From Streptomyces sp. KL109B (lineage in GTDB: Bacteria; Actinomycetota; Actinomycetes; Streptomycetales; Streptomycetaceae), in assembly GCF_030766935.1 (NCBI RefSeq), contig NZ_JASERL010000007.1, positions 1 to 64,000 of the forward strand: a stretch of DNA of 64,000 nt, read 5' to 3'. The notes beneath the pieces are model-generated. The model saw nothing but the letters and a program-made list of their open reading frames with translations. It had not been told where the DNA came from and did not search any database. The position numbers were made by a program, and so were the translations under genes. Of the stretch, positions 42,911 through 52,301 are shown in pieces (the first letter of the stretch is position 1; each line of letters begins with the position of its first letter).

Positions 42911-43984
42911 TCACCGAGGGAGTGCCTTCGGCGAACCGCAGGCGTGACGGGCCGCGGACTCCTCGGCAAAGCGCTCCAAGTCCTTCCGCTCACTCTCATT
43001 GAGCGGGTCCACGGTGAACGAGCCGCCCCGCCCCTCGACCGGCGCCGCGTGGTAGTAGCCGATCCCCAGGGCCCCATGGCACGTGGCCGTGGTCCAGACC
43101 GAATCACGGTCGGCTCCCGAAGGCGCGCTGTGGCCGCCGTATCTGCCGCCGGCGACCGCATCGGACGCATCGGACGTATCGCTGAAAGGGTGGTACTCAG
43201 CCGTGAGTTGCATGCCGCCGACGAGCAGACACTCCTCCACCGGCGAGACACCTGCGGCAGTCTCCCGCACGGTCCGGGCTGAGGACATCCCCTTACAAGT
43301 TCCTGTGGCATCGTCGGCCGACACAGTCTTTGCGGTAGCAGCGGGAGCGGCCAGCTTGCCCGCATCCCCCTTATCCGTCACGCAGCCGGTCCGCTCCGCC
43401 GCACGCTCCGCGGTCCCGGTGACAACGCGGGCAAGCTTGAGACGTACCGCCTCGGTTGCCTTGGCCTCAGAGGGCGGCTCGGCCGCCACGAGGATTCCAC
43501 TGCCCTCTTTCGCCGCCCAGTTCTTGCAGTTGAGGAGTACCGACGCGGTGGCTTGGTCGTTCTTGGTGACCATAAAGCCCTGCCAACTCGCGTTCAGAGG
43601 CACAGGAAAGGACTCCTCGTCACTCTGGAAGGTATAGACGCCGTACGGGTTATGGGCTCCGGCCGTGGTCTCGACGGATATCTCCACGCCGTCGACCGTG
43701 CACCGCGTCGCCAGACCGGGCGGCTCCGTCACCTCGTCCGAGACATCGAACTGTCCACTGGATACGTGAAAGCCCAGACCGAGAAGGTGCATCCGCGACT
43801 TGCCCACAAGGTCCAGCACCGAGTCGACCGGGAGCATCCCACTACACGCTCGACCGACCCTGGCTGCCGGGTACTGCAACTGAAATCCGTAGCACCCGGC
43901 CCCCAGCCCGACAAGAACTACCAAGGAGCCGATCAGCCGACGTCTCCCCTTTCCCCGGAACAGAGCCCGAGTGTTCCACTTCAT
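42911..43984 (-). CDS. Membrane-anchored exported protein with conserved Cys
   Basis: A 357-residue protein. A short basic N-terminus and one hydrophobic segment (about 16-34) precede an extracytoplasmic domain with paired cysteines in two similar halves (each with CTVD/C..W or C..GM and E..CLL). It ends C-x-x-A, a pattern shared with the remnants at 39294 and 48096. I prefer ATG 43984; an in-frame TTG at 43993 is also possible. It lies 88 bp downstream of the DUF6571-like gene. Function unknown. Confidence 0.65.
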   Translation of the reverse strand: MKWNTRALFRGKGRRRLIGSLVVLVGLGAGCYGFQLQYPAARVGRACSGMLPVDSVLDLVGKSRMHLLGLGFHVSSGQFDVSDEVTEPPGLATRCTVDGVEISVETTAGAHNPYGVYTFQSDEESFPVPLNASWQGFMVTKNDQATASVLLNCKNWAAKEGSGILVAAEPPSEAKATEAVRLKLARVVTGTAERAAERTGCVTDKGDAGKLAAPAATAKTVSADDATGTCKGMSSARTVRETAAGVSPVEECLLVGGMQLTAEYHPFSDTSDASDAVAGGRYGGHSAPSGADRDSVWTTATCHGALGIGYYHAAPVEGRGGSFTVDPLNESERKDLERFAEESAARHACGSPKALPR

Positions 43985-44072
43985 CTGCAGCAATCCCTGT
44001 CTACGAAACTATTGAAGGAACCGGTATGCATTGCGTGTGGTTCGCGGACCGCCATCTGGCTTCCCGAGCAGA

Positions 44073-46310
44073 TCAGCCTTGGCCGGTGCCGCTCTTGTCC
44101 TGGTTGTATCCGTCCCGGTTGCTGTCTGCCGACTGGAACCCCTGCTCGACCTCATTGGCCAGGATGTTGCCGTAGTCGGCTGCGTGGCTCTTGCCCTGAG
44201 CCTCCGCGGATTGCTGGTAGGCATCCCGGAGAACAGCCGAGGTGGAGTTCTTGGCGTTCTCCCAATCCGCACCGCTGGAGTACACCGTGTCCCCAAGGGT
44301 GTCCCTCTGGGTTCCCTCGACCATCTGGTTGATGAGATCGCCAGTGACCGTGGTGGCGAGGCCACCGACACCGGCGCCGACGGCCGGCGTCGCTATGAAC
44401 GAGGTGCCGACACCGATGCCGGTGCCCACGATCCCCGACGCGTAGCTTCCCGCACGGCCCATGGCGTCGTTGTATGCCTTGTCAGCCTCCACGCCGTTGC
44501 CTATGTCCGAATCTCGTCTCCCGATCGCGATGCTTCCTTGGACTTCACCGGAAGACCTCGCGATCTCTCTCATGGCAGTCTCTGTAGATCCTTCGAAGGC
44601 TCCTGGATGTTGGAGGTGGTAGTCGATGAGGTTGGACGTGTATGCGCTTTCACCGAGGTTGATCGCCGCATAGCCGTCCGGGTCCTGCCCGACGGTCATG
44701 AGGAACCGGGAGGTGTCCTGCTCGGTCAGCTCTGCCCGGCTACCGGAGACCGGATAGAACGGATCCTTGTTGCCGGACTGGTCATTCGTCAGGGCTTGGT
44801 GGATGTCCGGCATGTACTCACCGGCCATCCTTCCGAGACTGTCCCGCATTCCGTCATGAGCCAGCCCGTCGTCCTTCGATATGGACTGAACGACCTTCTC
44901 CATGAGCGCGGCCTGCTTCTCATTGTGCGCTGGGGTGTTCGCGGAGGGGGTACTGTCGTACGAGTGGCCGGTGACGGCGGACTCCAGCGCGTGACCGAGA
45001 TTGTTGTAGCCGCTGAGGTTCTTGGAGTCGCCTGTGTAGCCCGCGCCCTCCGGCCAGTGCCGATCCTCCATCAAGTAGTCGTAGTGGTCGACCTTTTCGC
45101 CATTCACAGTGGTAGCCGACGTGAAGAACTCGGTGGAGGCCTCCGGGTTGTGGCCCAGGGCGTCCATGTATCCCGCCATGGGGTCGAGCGCTCCGATGTT
45201 GGTCGTACCGAGAGAACGTGAGGATCCCCAATAGGTATCGGGGTTCTGGCCGACGTTCGCTCCGTTCCTCTCCGCGGTGATGAGACCATCTCCGTAATCC
45301 TGAAGGAAGTTGGTGTCCCACTTTCCGTCGCTCATCAGGCTGCTGGTGAGCTGGTAACCATTGAGGCCGTTCGAGGGCTCGACGGAGTTGGCGTTGAACT
45401 CGCGGCGGCCCGCCGCCAGCAGTTCGTCCTGGAACTTGGTGATGGCCGGATCGGGTCCCCCCTTACGGTGGTCGTCCGACGTGGTCGCCGTGCCGATCGT
45501 GGTACCCAGGTTCGCCTTAAGCTCCTTGAGCTGGGCCAGTTCGACCTTGGAGAGCGTGGTTCCAGCCGGTGGGGCGATGAGCTCATTGTATTTGTCCAGG
45601 ACATTGCCCGCGCCGACCTTGACCGCGAAGTCCCGAGAGAATTCGGGATCGTTCTTGTTGGCGGACAACAACAGGTTGAGCTTGGTGACTTCGGCGTCGG
45701 TGAGACGCCCCTTCTTCTTCATCAGCGCGGACGCCTGGTCGACTTCCACGGCGTCGAGGCTGGTGTAGACGCGGGTGTTGAAGGACGAGCTTTCACCGTT
45801 CACGTCCCGCTGTAAAGCGGCACTCGCGGCTTCGTCGGCCGCGGTGGCCCGTTCGAGGACCCGTGTCAGCCGGTTCACCAGTGAATCCAGCTTGTCCTGG
45901 CGCTCCTCGGCAAGGCCCGGAGTTCCTGATGCCGTTGGGCTGTCCTGCCTCGGGTCGGAATCCTCGACCCTGCCGTCGTCGTAAACCTTGTATTTGTTGT
46001 CGCGTGCCTCGTCGAGCAGGGCATGAAGCTGCTTCTGCACAGCAGCGAACTCGGTGTGCGCGTCCTGCAGCAACTTCCCTATACGTCCCGCCTCAATGGC
46101 CGCGTTCTCGTACTCCGTACGGACCTTGGCCATGGTCGCGAAGGCGGCCTCGGCCGCTTCGCCCTCCCAATGGCCCTTGAGTTGATTGAGGACGCGCTTC
46201 TCGAACTCGCTCTGCAGCGACTCGTACTTGGCCGGAAGCACCTTCCAGGAAGTGGCGGCATCGGCCAATGGTCCGAGGTCGGCATTTTCGAGGTAAGGAA
46301 TGGACACCAT
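44073..46310 (-). CDS. Large WXG-domain protein, DUF6571-like
   Basis: A 745-residue protein. The N-terminal WXG100 hairpin (MVSIPYLENADLGPL start, WEG at 48-50) is followed by a long helical domain rich in conserved Asp/Asn-Gly loops (ALMEKVVQSISKDDGL, SRFLMTVGQDPDGYAAI). I recognise this as the actinobacterial DUF6571 type. A Gly/Ala stretch near 655-690 and a polar tail follow. ATG 46310 has AAGGAG nine bases upstream. Likely T7SS substrate; no enzyme motif seen. Confidence 0.7.
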   Translation of the reverse strand: MVSIPYLENADLGPLADAATSWKVLPAKYESLQSEFEKRVLNQLKGHWEGEAAEAAFATMAKVRTEYENAAIEAGRIGKLLQDAHTEFAAVQKQLHALLDEARDNKYKVYDDGRVEDSDPRQDSPTASGTPGLAEERQDKLDSLVNRLTRVLERATAADEAASAALQRDVNGESSSFNTRVYTSLDAVEVDQASALMKKKGRLTDAEVTKLNLLLSANKNDPEFSRDFAVKVGAGNVLDKYNELIAPPAGTTLSKVELAQLKELKANLGTTIGTATTSDDHRKGGPDPAITKFQDELLAAGRREFNANSVEPSNGLNGYQLTSSLMSDGKWDTNFLQDYGDGLITAERNGANVGQNPDTYWGSSRSLGTTNIGALDPMAGYMDALGHNPEASTEFFTSATTVNGEKVDHYDYLMEDRHWPEGAGYTGDSKNLSGYNNLGHALESAVTGHSYDSTPSANTPAHNEKQAALMEKVVQSISKDDGLAHDGMRDSLGRMAGEYMPDIHQALTNDQSGNKDPFYPVSGSRAELTEQDTSRFLMTVGQDPDGYAAINLGESAYTSNLIDYHLQHPGAFEGSTETAMREIARSSGEVQGSIAIGRRDSDIGNGVEADKAYNDAMGRAGSYASGIVGTGIGVGTSFIATPAVGAGVGGLATTVTGDLINQMVEGTQRDTLGDTVYSSGADWENAKNSTSAVLRDAYQQSAEAQGKSHAADYGNILANEVEQGFQSADSNRDGYNQDKSGTGQG

Positions 46311-46984
46311 GTGCAACAGCTCCTTAAAGCCCGACAGACAGGCAGGTGCGGGGGTTGGTCCGGCTTGATGGACAGTCCCGGACGCCGCCAGGGAAGCCCG
46401 ACCCAGGCCACCCGAAGGAGGCGCCGGTCGAGTCCTGGCGGGCCTAATGGTGTGGGTGTATGGGCCGTCACCCGGGAACCTTTCCTCGGCCCTGTCCCCG
46501 GCACTGTTCGTGTTGAGCCCTCTGGAGGTGCACGGACAACTGTCGGCAGCGGTGTTGTCGACAGTTCCTGCTTCTCGACGCGAGTAAATGATCTTGTCGG
46601 CGATACCGCGGCATAAACCGCATGTCAACCATTGCCCCCACTGTCCGCACGACAGACGCACCCGCCGGTTCGCTCACTCCGCAGCCGAGCGCGGACATGC
46701 CAACTAGAGGCGCAAGATACCGGATCCTCAATGGAACCACCCTCGGTTCGACAAACCGTTCGACGGGAACTTGCCTTACAAGGGCAGAAGACAGGGGGTG
46801 CAGCGAAACTCCACTCGCCCGTTACCCAAGCATGGAGAGACATAGAGTCGCGGGACGACGTGAGCGGCTCAGCCAGGAGACTCAGGTAAGCCCTGTCGCT
46901 CGCCCCAAACGTGCTACGGAATCACCAACGTCCTTACATTCAAGCCCAGTTGTCGCCGAAGCCCCAAGTCTGGGATCCACAACG

Positions 46985-47173
46985 AAAGTCCAGACCTACG
47001 GCCCGGCGCCCGTCGTGGTGGTGCACAAGGGCGGTGGGCCCCAGGAGGACCTTCCGCGGACGGTGGAGCAGATCGACGGTACGCCTCCCGCCACCGCGCC
47101 GGTCTCGGGCATGGTCGCGCTGATGCGCGAGCAGCACCCGAAACTCGCCGCGCACCAGATCACCCACACAGCA
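46985..47173 (+). pseudogene. Degraded subtilisin (mycosin) fragment
   Basis: One frame reads DGTPPATAPVSGMVALMREQ followed by HPKLAAHQI, the S8 family's catalytic-serine region (GTSxATPxVSGxxALL). The serine is replaced by Pro, and no Asp or His motifs lie upstream. A relic within the 990-bp gap 46311-47300, which otherwise holds no gene I can support. Confidence 0.6.
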
Positions 47174-47300
47174 CGTCGCCGACATCGCAGATTCACCACA
47201 TCCCCCTCACCAGCCCCTCGAATGGTTGTACGGTACGCACTGTCGAGTTCACGGATCTGAGAGTTGCGGCCCGAGCGCCGCCAACGGGGGCTGATTCCAC

Positions 47301-47696
47301 GTGACTTCATCTTCTGGCGCCGGCACGTCAACGACCAGAACAGGCACAGGCGCAGGCACGAGCAAGGTCGACACCGGCCGCATGAAACAGGCGGCCAACG
47401 CCCTCGTCGACCTCCGCGGCGACACCGAGAACATCGACAACACCGCCGACGAGGACACCCAGACCGCCGTCAAAGGCCTCAACAAACACACCGCCGGCGG
47501 CCGCCCTGAAGACGGCTCCTGGGCCACCGCCGGCTCCCTGATGACGATGGACATCCGCTGGGGCGAACAGGTCGCCCACCTCAAGGCCATGCTCCAGGAC
47601 ATCAGCGACCGCCTGCACACCACCACCGGCGAGTACACCCACGCCGAGCAGGAAGAACAGGCCCGCATGGCCTCGATCACCTCCCCCTTCGGCTGA
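47301..47696 (+). CDS. Small WXG100-like protein with SPFG tail
   Basis: A 131-residue protein. A Ser/Thr/Gly-rich N-terminus (1-25) leads into two helices with a W-containing turn (GSWATAG 72-78, RWGEQ 86-90). YTHAE (112-116) matches YxxxD/E, and the C-terminus is ITSPFG. Start GTG 47301. Followed by a wrecked DUF6571-type gene, so it is probably the surviving small partner of that cassette. Confidence 0.7.
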   Translation: MTSSSGAGTSTTRTGTGAGTSKVDTGRMKQAANALVDLRGDTENIDNTADEDTQTAVKGLNKHTAGGRPEDGSWATAGSLMTMDIRWGEQVAHLKAMLQDISDRLHTTTGEYTHAEQEEQARMASITSPFG

Positions 47697-47754
47697 GCGC
47701 GGCCACTCCCCCACTCCACGCCATGCCGCATCACTCTTAAGGGACCCGCCCCGC

Positions 47755-47850
47755 ATGCCCTCCTTCGCGTACCTCAAGAACGCCGACCTCGCCCCATAGG
47801 CCGCGGCCGCCGACTCCTGGAAGGCCTTCCCCGAGGTGCTCTCGAGACCT
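47755..47850 (+). pseudogene. 5' remnant of DUF6571-like gene
   Basis: ATG 47755 opens MPSFAYLKNADLAP, then TAG (47797-47799), then in-frame ADSWKAFPEVL. This parallels the start of the intact protein at 46310 (MVSIPYLENADLGP, ATSWKVLPAKY). The similarity ends near 47850, so the copy carries a nonsense codon and has lost more than 90% of its length. Confidence 0.75.
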
Positions 47851-48095
47851 TTGTCGGACAGCAGGTCGACGACGCAGCGAAAAAACAAGGTGGACAAGGG
47901 CGACAGCCTGGAAAGCGCGAAGGAAGCGTACACGGCGACCGGAAAGAGAAACGCTTCCACGCCTATTACCGCTTACAACGTGACACACGGAATATCCGCC
48001 AACTCAGACGCCGATATTCACCTCACGACAGAGGCGACAAACGGCTATGGCCGAGGGCACAGTTCGCGTGAACCTTACAAGTAGAAGGACTAGCG

Positions 48096-48798
48096 ATGGC
48101 GCCGCGCAAGCCTCATTGTTTCGCCGCAGTGCTCGCGTCCATCACGCTCGTTGTCACGTCGGCTTGCACAGCAGACGGAAACGGCGATAGAGACGCCTGG
48201 AATGCCCGAGCGGCCAAGAGATTCTGCGGTACAGGTCTCCCACCCAAGGCTGCGAAAGCTTTCGAGAAGCTCTATTCCAGTGAATATGCCGACACCGCTT
48301 GATTCAACCACAAGAGCCTGCGCTCGGCGGCCGAGGAGGTAAGGGAGACGAAAGACTCGTGGGTGTACGCATGCGGGGTGGCAACGAGCAGTTCACTGTC
48401 GGACTGCTCGCTTGCGGGCCCAGCCAATACCGTTTTTGGTTTCGGCTGGATGTACAACCTATGGCTCCCTAAAAAAACTCTCCGGATACACCTTCTTCTC
48501 CGTAGGCGATGAGGCTCATTCGAACGGGGACCAGACCGAGGTGTATGTCAGATGCAGCGCCCGCACCCCGAACCTGGACCCCGGAAAAGAGCACTACCTC
48601 GTAGGTATTCTCGAAGAATCGAACTCTGACCTTCCTCGCGCCGAGCGCAAGAAACTCCTGATCGCTGCCATCTATCCGGTGGTCCGCAAGATGGCCGTCC
48701 TCGTGGGCTGCAAGGAGGCCGCCAACCTCCCGGTATCGCCGCCCGTCAAGACCACGACGCCCCCGTCGGATGCACGCACGGAAGACACCCTCCACTGA
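48096..48798 (+). pseudogene. Lipoprotein-like exported gene with stop and frameshift
   Basis: Frame 1 gives a lipoprotein signal (VVTSACT, lipobox Cys near residue 24) and 68 codons to TGA at 48300-48302, and stays open in frame after it. A shift occurs at a seven-A run (48471-48477) into the frame that ends with YPVVRKMAVLVGCKEAANLP and stops at 48798. The C-terminal pattern (ERKxLL, GCxxA, LP) recurs at 39294 and, more weakly, in the intact protein at 42911. Confidence 0.7.
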
Positions 48799-49344
48799 AT
48801 GCACGCCCTCCGCGACACGCCATCGGCGACATTCCGGCCGGCCGTCTCTCTCTCTCTCCCCCCCCGGAGGCTGCCCGCGCGTTCGGCACGCGTGACCCCA
48901 CGATTCGTGTGGGACGCCGCTCGCTTGAGGACGGCCCGATGAAACCGTCGACGCATTGGAGCCGACCACCGGGGAGTTGACTACGAACGCCGTCGGCCAC
49001 GGCCCTGCCCCCCCCCTACTCGCGGCGGCAGTGAACCCCAGAAGACCTGACGCACCGGAGAGCGGTCAACTAGGTCTGTCTGTACGGCGGTTGCGAGGGA
49101 GCCGACTTCGGGGTACGAGCCCGGCGACGCCAAAGGCGCTTGAGGTGCCTGCGGTGGGGACGGGGGGGGCACCTGCTGCTGGTACGGGTTTGGGGGCGGC
49201 GCCTGCGTCGGGTACGGGTGCTGCCGGATACGGCTGGCAGCTGCCGCCACCCCAGCCGCCACCGGGAGACGAGGGAGGGCCGCCCTAAAACCGACGTAAA
49301 CCGCCCGCCTGGTGTGCTGGAACAGGCGGGCGGAACGACCTCAA
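48799..49344. repeat. Decayed duplicate of mycosin 3' end
   Basis: Within this 546-bp non-coding gap, 49085-49280 closely resembles the coding 3' tail of the adjacent mycosin (about 49360-49515). Both have the order TTGCGA(A/G)GG, GGTACGAGCCCGGCG, TTGAGG(T/C)GCCTGC and CCGCCACCCCAGCC(G/A)CCACC. 48799-49084 shows nothing I can identify. Confidence 0.65.
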
Positions 49345-50736
49345 CTACTGCTGCCCGTAGGGGGGTTGCGAAGGGGCCTGCGGGTACGAGCCCGGCGGCG
49401 CGGGAGGTACTTGAGGCGCCTGCTGCGGGTACGAGCCCGGGTACGGCTGCTGCGCCGGGTACGGCTGGTGGCCACCGCCACCCCAGCCACCACCGGGAGG
49501 CGGGGGCGGGCCGCCACCGTTGTTCTTGCGGCTGCGCACGATCACGATGACGACGACCACCAGGACGACGATGACGCCGGCGGCGATGCCGACGATCAGG
49601 CCGGTGCTCATGCCACTGGAGTCCGAGGAGTCGGAAGCTGCCTCCGGCGCAGTGGAAGACGAGGGAGCCGAGGCGCTGCCGCCATCGGCCTTGGCGATGG
49701 CGGCGTTCAGCTCGTCGACCTTCAGCGGGCCGTTCTTGGAGCCAGCCGGGATGTTCTTGGTGAGGGCGGCCAAGGGCTGAATGAAGCCGTAGCCGTAGTG
49801 CTCGTCGGGGAGCGAGGCGCCCTTCGCGGAGGCAGGGAGACCGGCGGTCTTGACGAGGCGGTTGACCAGTTGGCCCGCAGAGAGGTCGGGGAACTTCTGC
49901 TTGAGCAGAGCAAGGGCAGCAGAGGCATAGGCGGCGGAGTCAGAAGTACCGGTTCCCTGCCGGTAACCGTCGGAGTCCAGGCCAGCACTGACAATGTGCA
50001 CTCCGGGGGCAGCCAATGTGAGCTGAGACCCGAAGTTGGATTTGCCCCAGATGGCACCGCCAGAATCCACTGCTCCCACGGTTACCATGCCGGGGTCGAT
50101 CGCAGGGTGGTTGATGGGAGACTTAGCGACCTCCACCCCTTCATTACCTGACGCCGTGACAACGGGTACACCATGCTCAAGCGCATACTTGATCGACTCT
50201 TGCAACTCTAGAATGTCTGCGCTGCCGTCCCCGAGACTTTCGACACCCTGAGAGATATTGATGACATCTGCACCATTATCGACAGCGTAGCGAATGGCAG
50301 GACCGTAGTAACCGGAACCTGAAGCCCCGTCATCCCGAATTGGCAGGATCTTGGCTTCAGGAGCAAGCCCCTTCACACCGCTGTCGTTTCCTGCTCCATG
50401 GCCGTGCCCAGCAATGACACTAGCCATAGCCGTGCCGTGATCCGGCTTGCTCTTACCTTGATCCGGCTCTACCGAAGTGTCCCCATCAATGAAGTCCTTG
50501 CCCTTGAGGAATTGACCTGCAAGGTCGGGGTGGTCCGTCTTGAAGCCGCTGTCGATGACTGCAACCGTGACGCCCTTCCCGGTCGCCTCGCTCCAGATCT
50601 TGTCGGCAGAGAACGCCGACAGCGCCCACTGGTCATCTCTGACCTGGTCCGCCGACGCCGTCGGCGCGGCCGCAAATAGCAGCGCTCCCGCCGCCGCTGC
50701 AGCGCCCACCGCGCGCAGCGCTCGCGTGAAGCTCAT
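49345..50736 (-). CDS. mycP: Mycosin (membrane-anchored subtilisin-like protease) 2
   Basis: The 463-residue protein has a Sec signal peptide (cleavage after ASA, about 29). The catalytic set is intact: Asp62 (VIDSG), His100 (DHGTAMA), Asn198 (ASGNE) and Ser265 (GTSDSA). A transmembrane helix at about 375-400 is followed by a Gly/Pro/Tyr/Gln-rich cytosolic tail. It is only distantly similar to mycosin 1. ATG 50736 has GAGGGAAGG upstream. It follows the WXG gene at 50830 on the same strand by 93 bp. Confidence 0.9.
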   Translation of the reverse strand: MSFTRALRAVGAAAAAGALLFAAAPTASADQVRDDQWALSAFSADKIWSEATGKGVTVAVIDSGFKTDHPDLAGQFLKGKDFIDGDTSVEPDQGKSKPDHGTAMASVIAGHGHGAGNDSGVKGLAPEAKILPIRDDGASGSGYYGPAIRYAVDNGADVINISQGVESLGDGSADILELQESIKYALEHGVPVVTASGNEGVEVAKSPINHPAIDPGMVTVGAVDSGGAIWGKSNFGSQLTLAAPGVHIVSAGLDSDGYRQGTGTSDSAAYASAALALLKQKFPDLSAGQLVNRLVKTAGLPASAKGASLPDEHYGYGFIQPLAALTKNIPAGSKNGPLKVDELNAAIAKADGGSASAPSSSTAPEAASDSSDSSGMSTGLIVGIAAGVIVVLVVVVIVIVRSRKNNGGGPPPPPGGGWGGGGHQPYPAQQPYPGSYPQQAPQVPPAPPGSYPQAPSQPPYGQQ

Positions 50737-50829
50737 GCCGTAACACCTTCCCTCGCAGGGCGGGGCCCACAGCCCGAAGGCTGCGGACCCCGTCTTCTTC
50801 CTCACCACATACTTAACCAGCAGAGCCAG

Positions 50830-52233
50830 CTACTCAACGACCTTGGGGTTAACAGTGCGGTCGTTTGCCCACGTCTGCTCGTCTTCGACCAGATAGTCCG
50901 GACGCGAGTTGTCTCGCCTCTTCTTGTCCTTGCCGTTTCCGGTCTGAGCGCCGTGCCCGGCAATTCCATTGCGTCCGCTGTTTCCGGCACCGCCCGTCGC
51001 GGTCTTCGGCTTCTGACGCAGCGCGGAACCCCCTTGCTGTCCGGCGCCCGGTTTGACGACAGACTTGCCGATCTCGCCGCCCTTCGTGCGGGCGAGCGAG
51101 TTGCCCTTCAGCCCCTTCGCCGCCCCATTACCGGCAGCTCCGGAACCGGCACCAGCACCAATCCCGCCGCGCCCCATAGCGCCTGCGCCACCACGGCCTG
51201 CGGCACCTGCCCCGAGGCCGGCACCGGCGCCGATCCCGCCGCCGATTCCCGCGCCACCAGCACCACCCGCGCCAGCACCGGCTCCGGATCCAACCATGCC
51301 GCCGCCGACGCCCCCAGTACCAGCACCGGCCCCCGTGCCGATACCACCAGTACCGACTCCCGGGCCACCCTTGAAGCTGAGGTTTCCGGCACCGATCTGC
51401 GAACCAGCCGTCGGCTTCTGCGTGCCGACACCACCACTGATGCCGTTCGTGGTCGGTGACTTGACGCCCTTGACCGACGACGCCGAGCCGGTGGAACGAC
51501 TGAGATTCCCGGTGCCTGCGCTGCCAGCAGGGCCACCCACAGAGCCAGCGACGATCGGCACAGGAGCAATGCCGCCGGGCTCACCCGGATAGTCTTCGTC
51601 GCGGTCTTTACCACTCGACCGCTTCCACGACCCCATCGACTTGGTCTGCCCGTTGTAGACCGCCCCCAGCTCCTCCATCTTCACGGCCATGGCCATCTGC
51701 GCCTGACGCCCCGCCGACATGTCGCCTTCACGGCCGTCAGCGATCTGCTGCGCGGAGACATTCTTGTTGGCGAGGTCCCGGTTGAGGCCGCCCTCGTCGC
51801 GGTTGCCGTCCGTCAGCCAGTCACCGGCGCTGTCCATGTCATCCGGCTTCTCCATCGCCATGACAAGAGGCTGGATCTCGCTGAGCTTGTTCGCCGCGCT
51901 GGTCATCGCCGTCGAGACATGCGATGCGTACGTCGACGTGTCGTGGATCTTCTTCGAGATCACCTTGGCCCGAGCCTGGAACTGGTCGGCCGACGGGCCC
52001 TCCCAGTGCTCCATCACCTCAGCCACGGCATGCTCATAGGCGGCCTTGGCATCGACCAGCTGGTCATGAACTCCCTGCCAGCCCGTGGCAGCACGGTGCA
52101 CGGCTTCAGGATTGGCATTCGCGATCATGGACTTCATCGCGTTCATGTCGCAGTTCTTGAAGTCGCTCGTGTTGTCACCGACGTAGCACTGCGTCGGTGC
52201 CTGGTACGTGTAGTCGACGCCCTGGTCAGTCAT
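50830..52233 (-). CDS. WXG100/PPE-like substrate with Gly-rich region
   Basis: A 467-residue protein. The N-terminal helical domain (about 40-200) contains WEG at 77-79 (HWEGPSADQF) and a second WQG at 52-54. A long Gly/Ala-rich low-complexity region spans about 230-395, and a basic/acidic C-terminus carries RPDYLVEDEQTW, a conserved ending in this family. The design resembles EspB/PPE-like secreted proteins. It lies between the small WXG gene and mycosin 2, all on minus. Confidence 0.8.
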   Translation of the reverse strand: MTDQGVDYTYQAPTQCYVGDNTSDFKNCDMNAMKSMIANANPEAVHRAATGWQGVHDQLVDAKAAYEHAVAEVMEHWEGPSADQFQARAKVISKKIHDTSTYASHVSTAMTSAANKLSEIQPLVMAMEKPDDMDSAGDWLTDGNRDEGGLNRDLANKNVSAQQIADGREGDMSAGRQAQMAMAVKMEELGAVYNGQTKSMGSWKRSSGKDRDEDYPGEPGGIAPVPIVAGSVGGPAGSAGTGNLSRSTGSASSVKGVKSPTTNGISGGVGTQKPTAGSQIGAGNLSFKGGPGVGTGGIGTGAGAGTGGVGGGMVGSGAGAGAGGAGGAGIGGGIGAGAGLGAGAAGRGGAGAMGRGGIGAGAGSGAAGNGAAKGLKGNSLARTKGGEIGKSVVKPGAGQQGGSALRQKPKTATGGAGNSGRNGIAGHGAQTGNGKDKKRRDNSRPDYLVEDEQTWANDRTVNPKVVE

Positions 52234-52301
52234 TGCGCCCCAGGCCCCCTTCGTCTCTCGCTTCGTGTCCTACGCGCCTGTCGCTGCTCTTGCCGCCGCT
52301 G

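Noticed and set aside
46622..47260. Intact 212-residue gene
   Set aside because: Only about 35 codons resemble S8 proteases; the rest looks random and lacks a start signal, so only the fragment is kept.
48956..49288. Gene downstream of mycosin 2 on plus
   Set aside because: Its sequence is the antisense of a duplicated mycosin tail.
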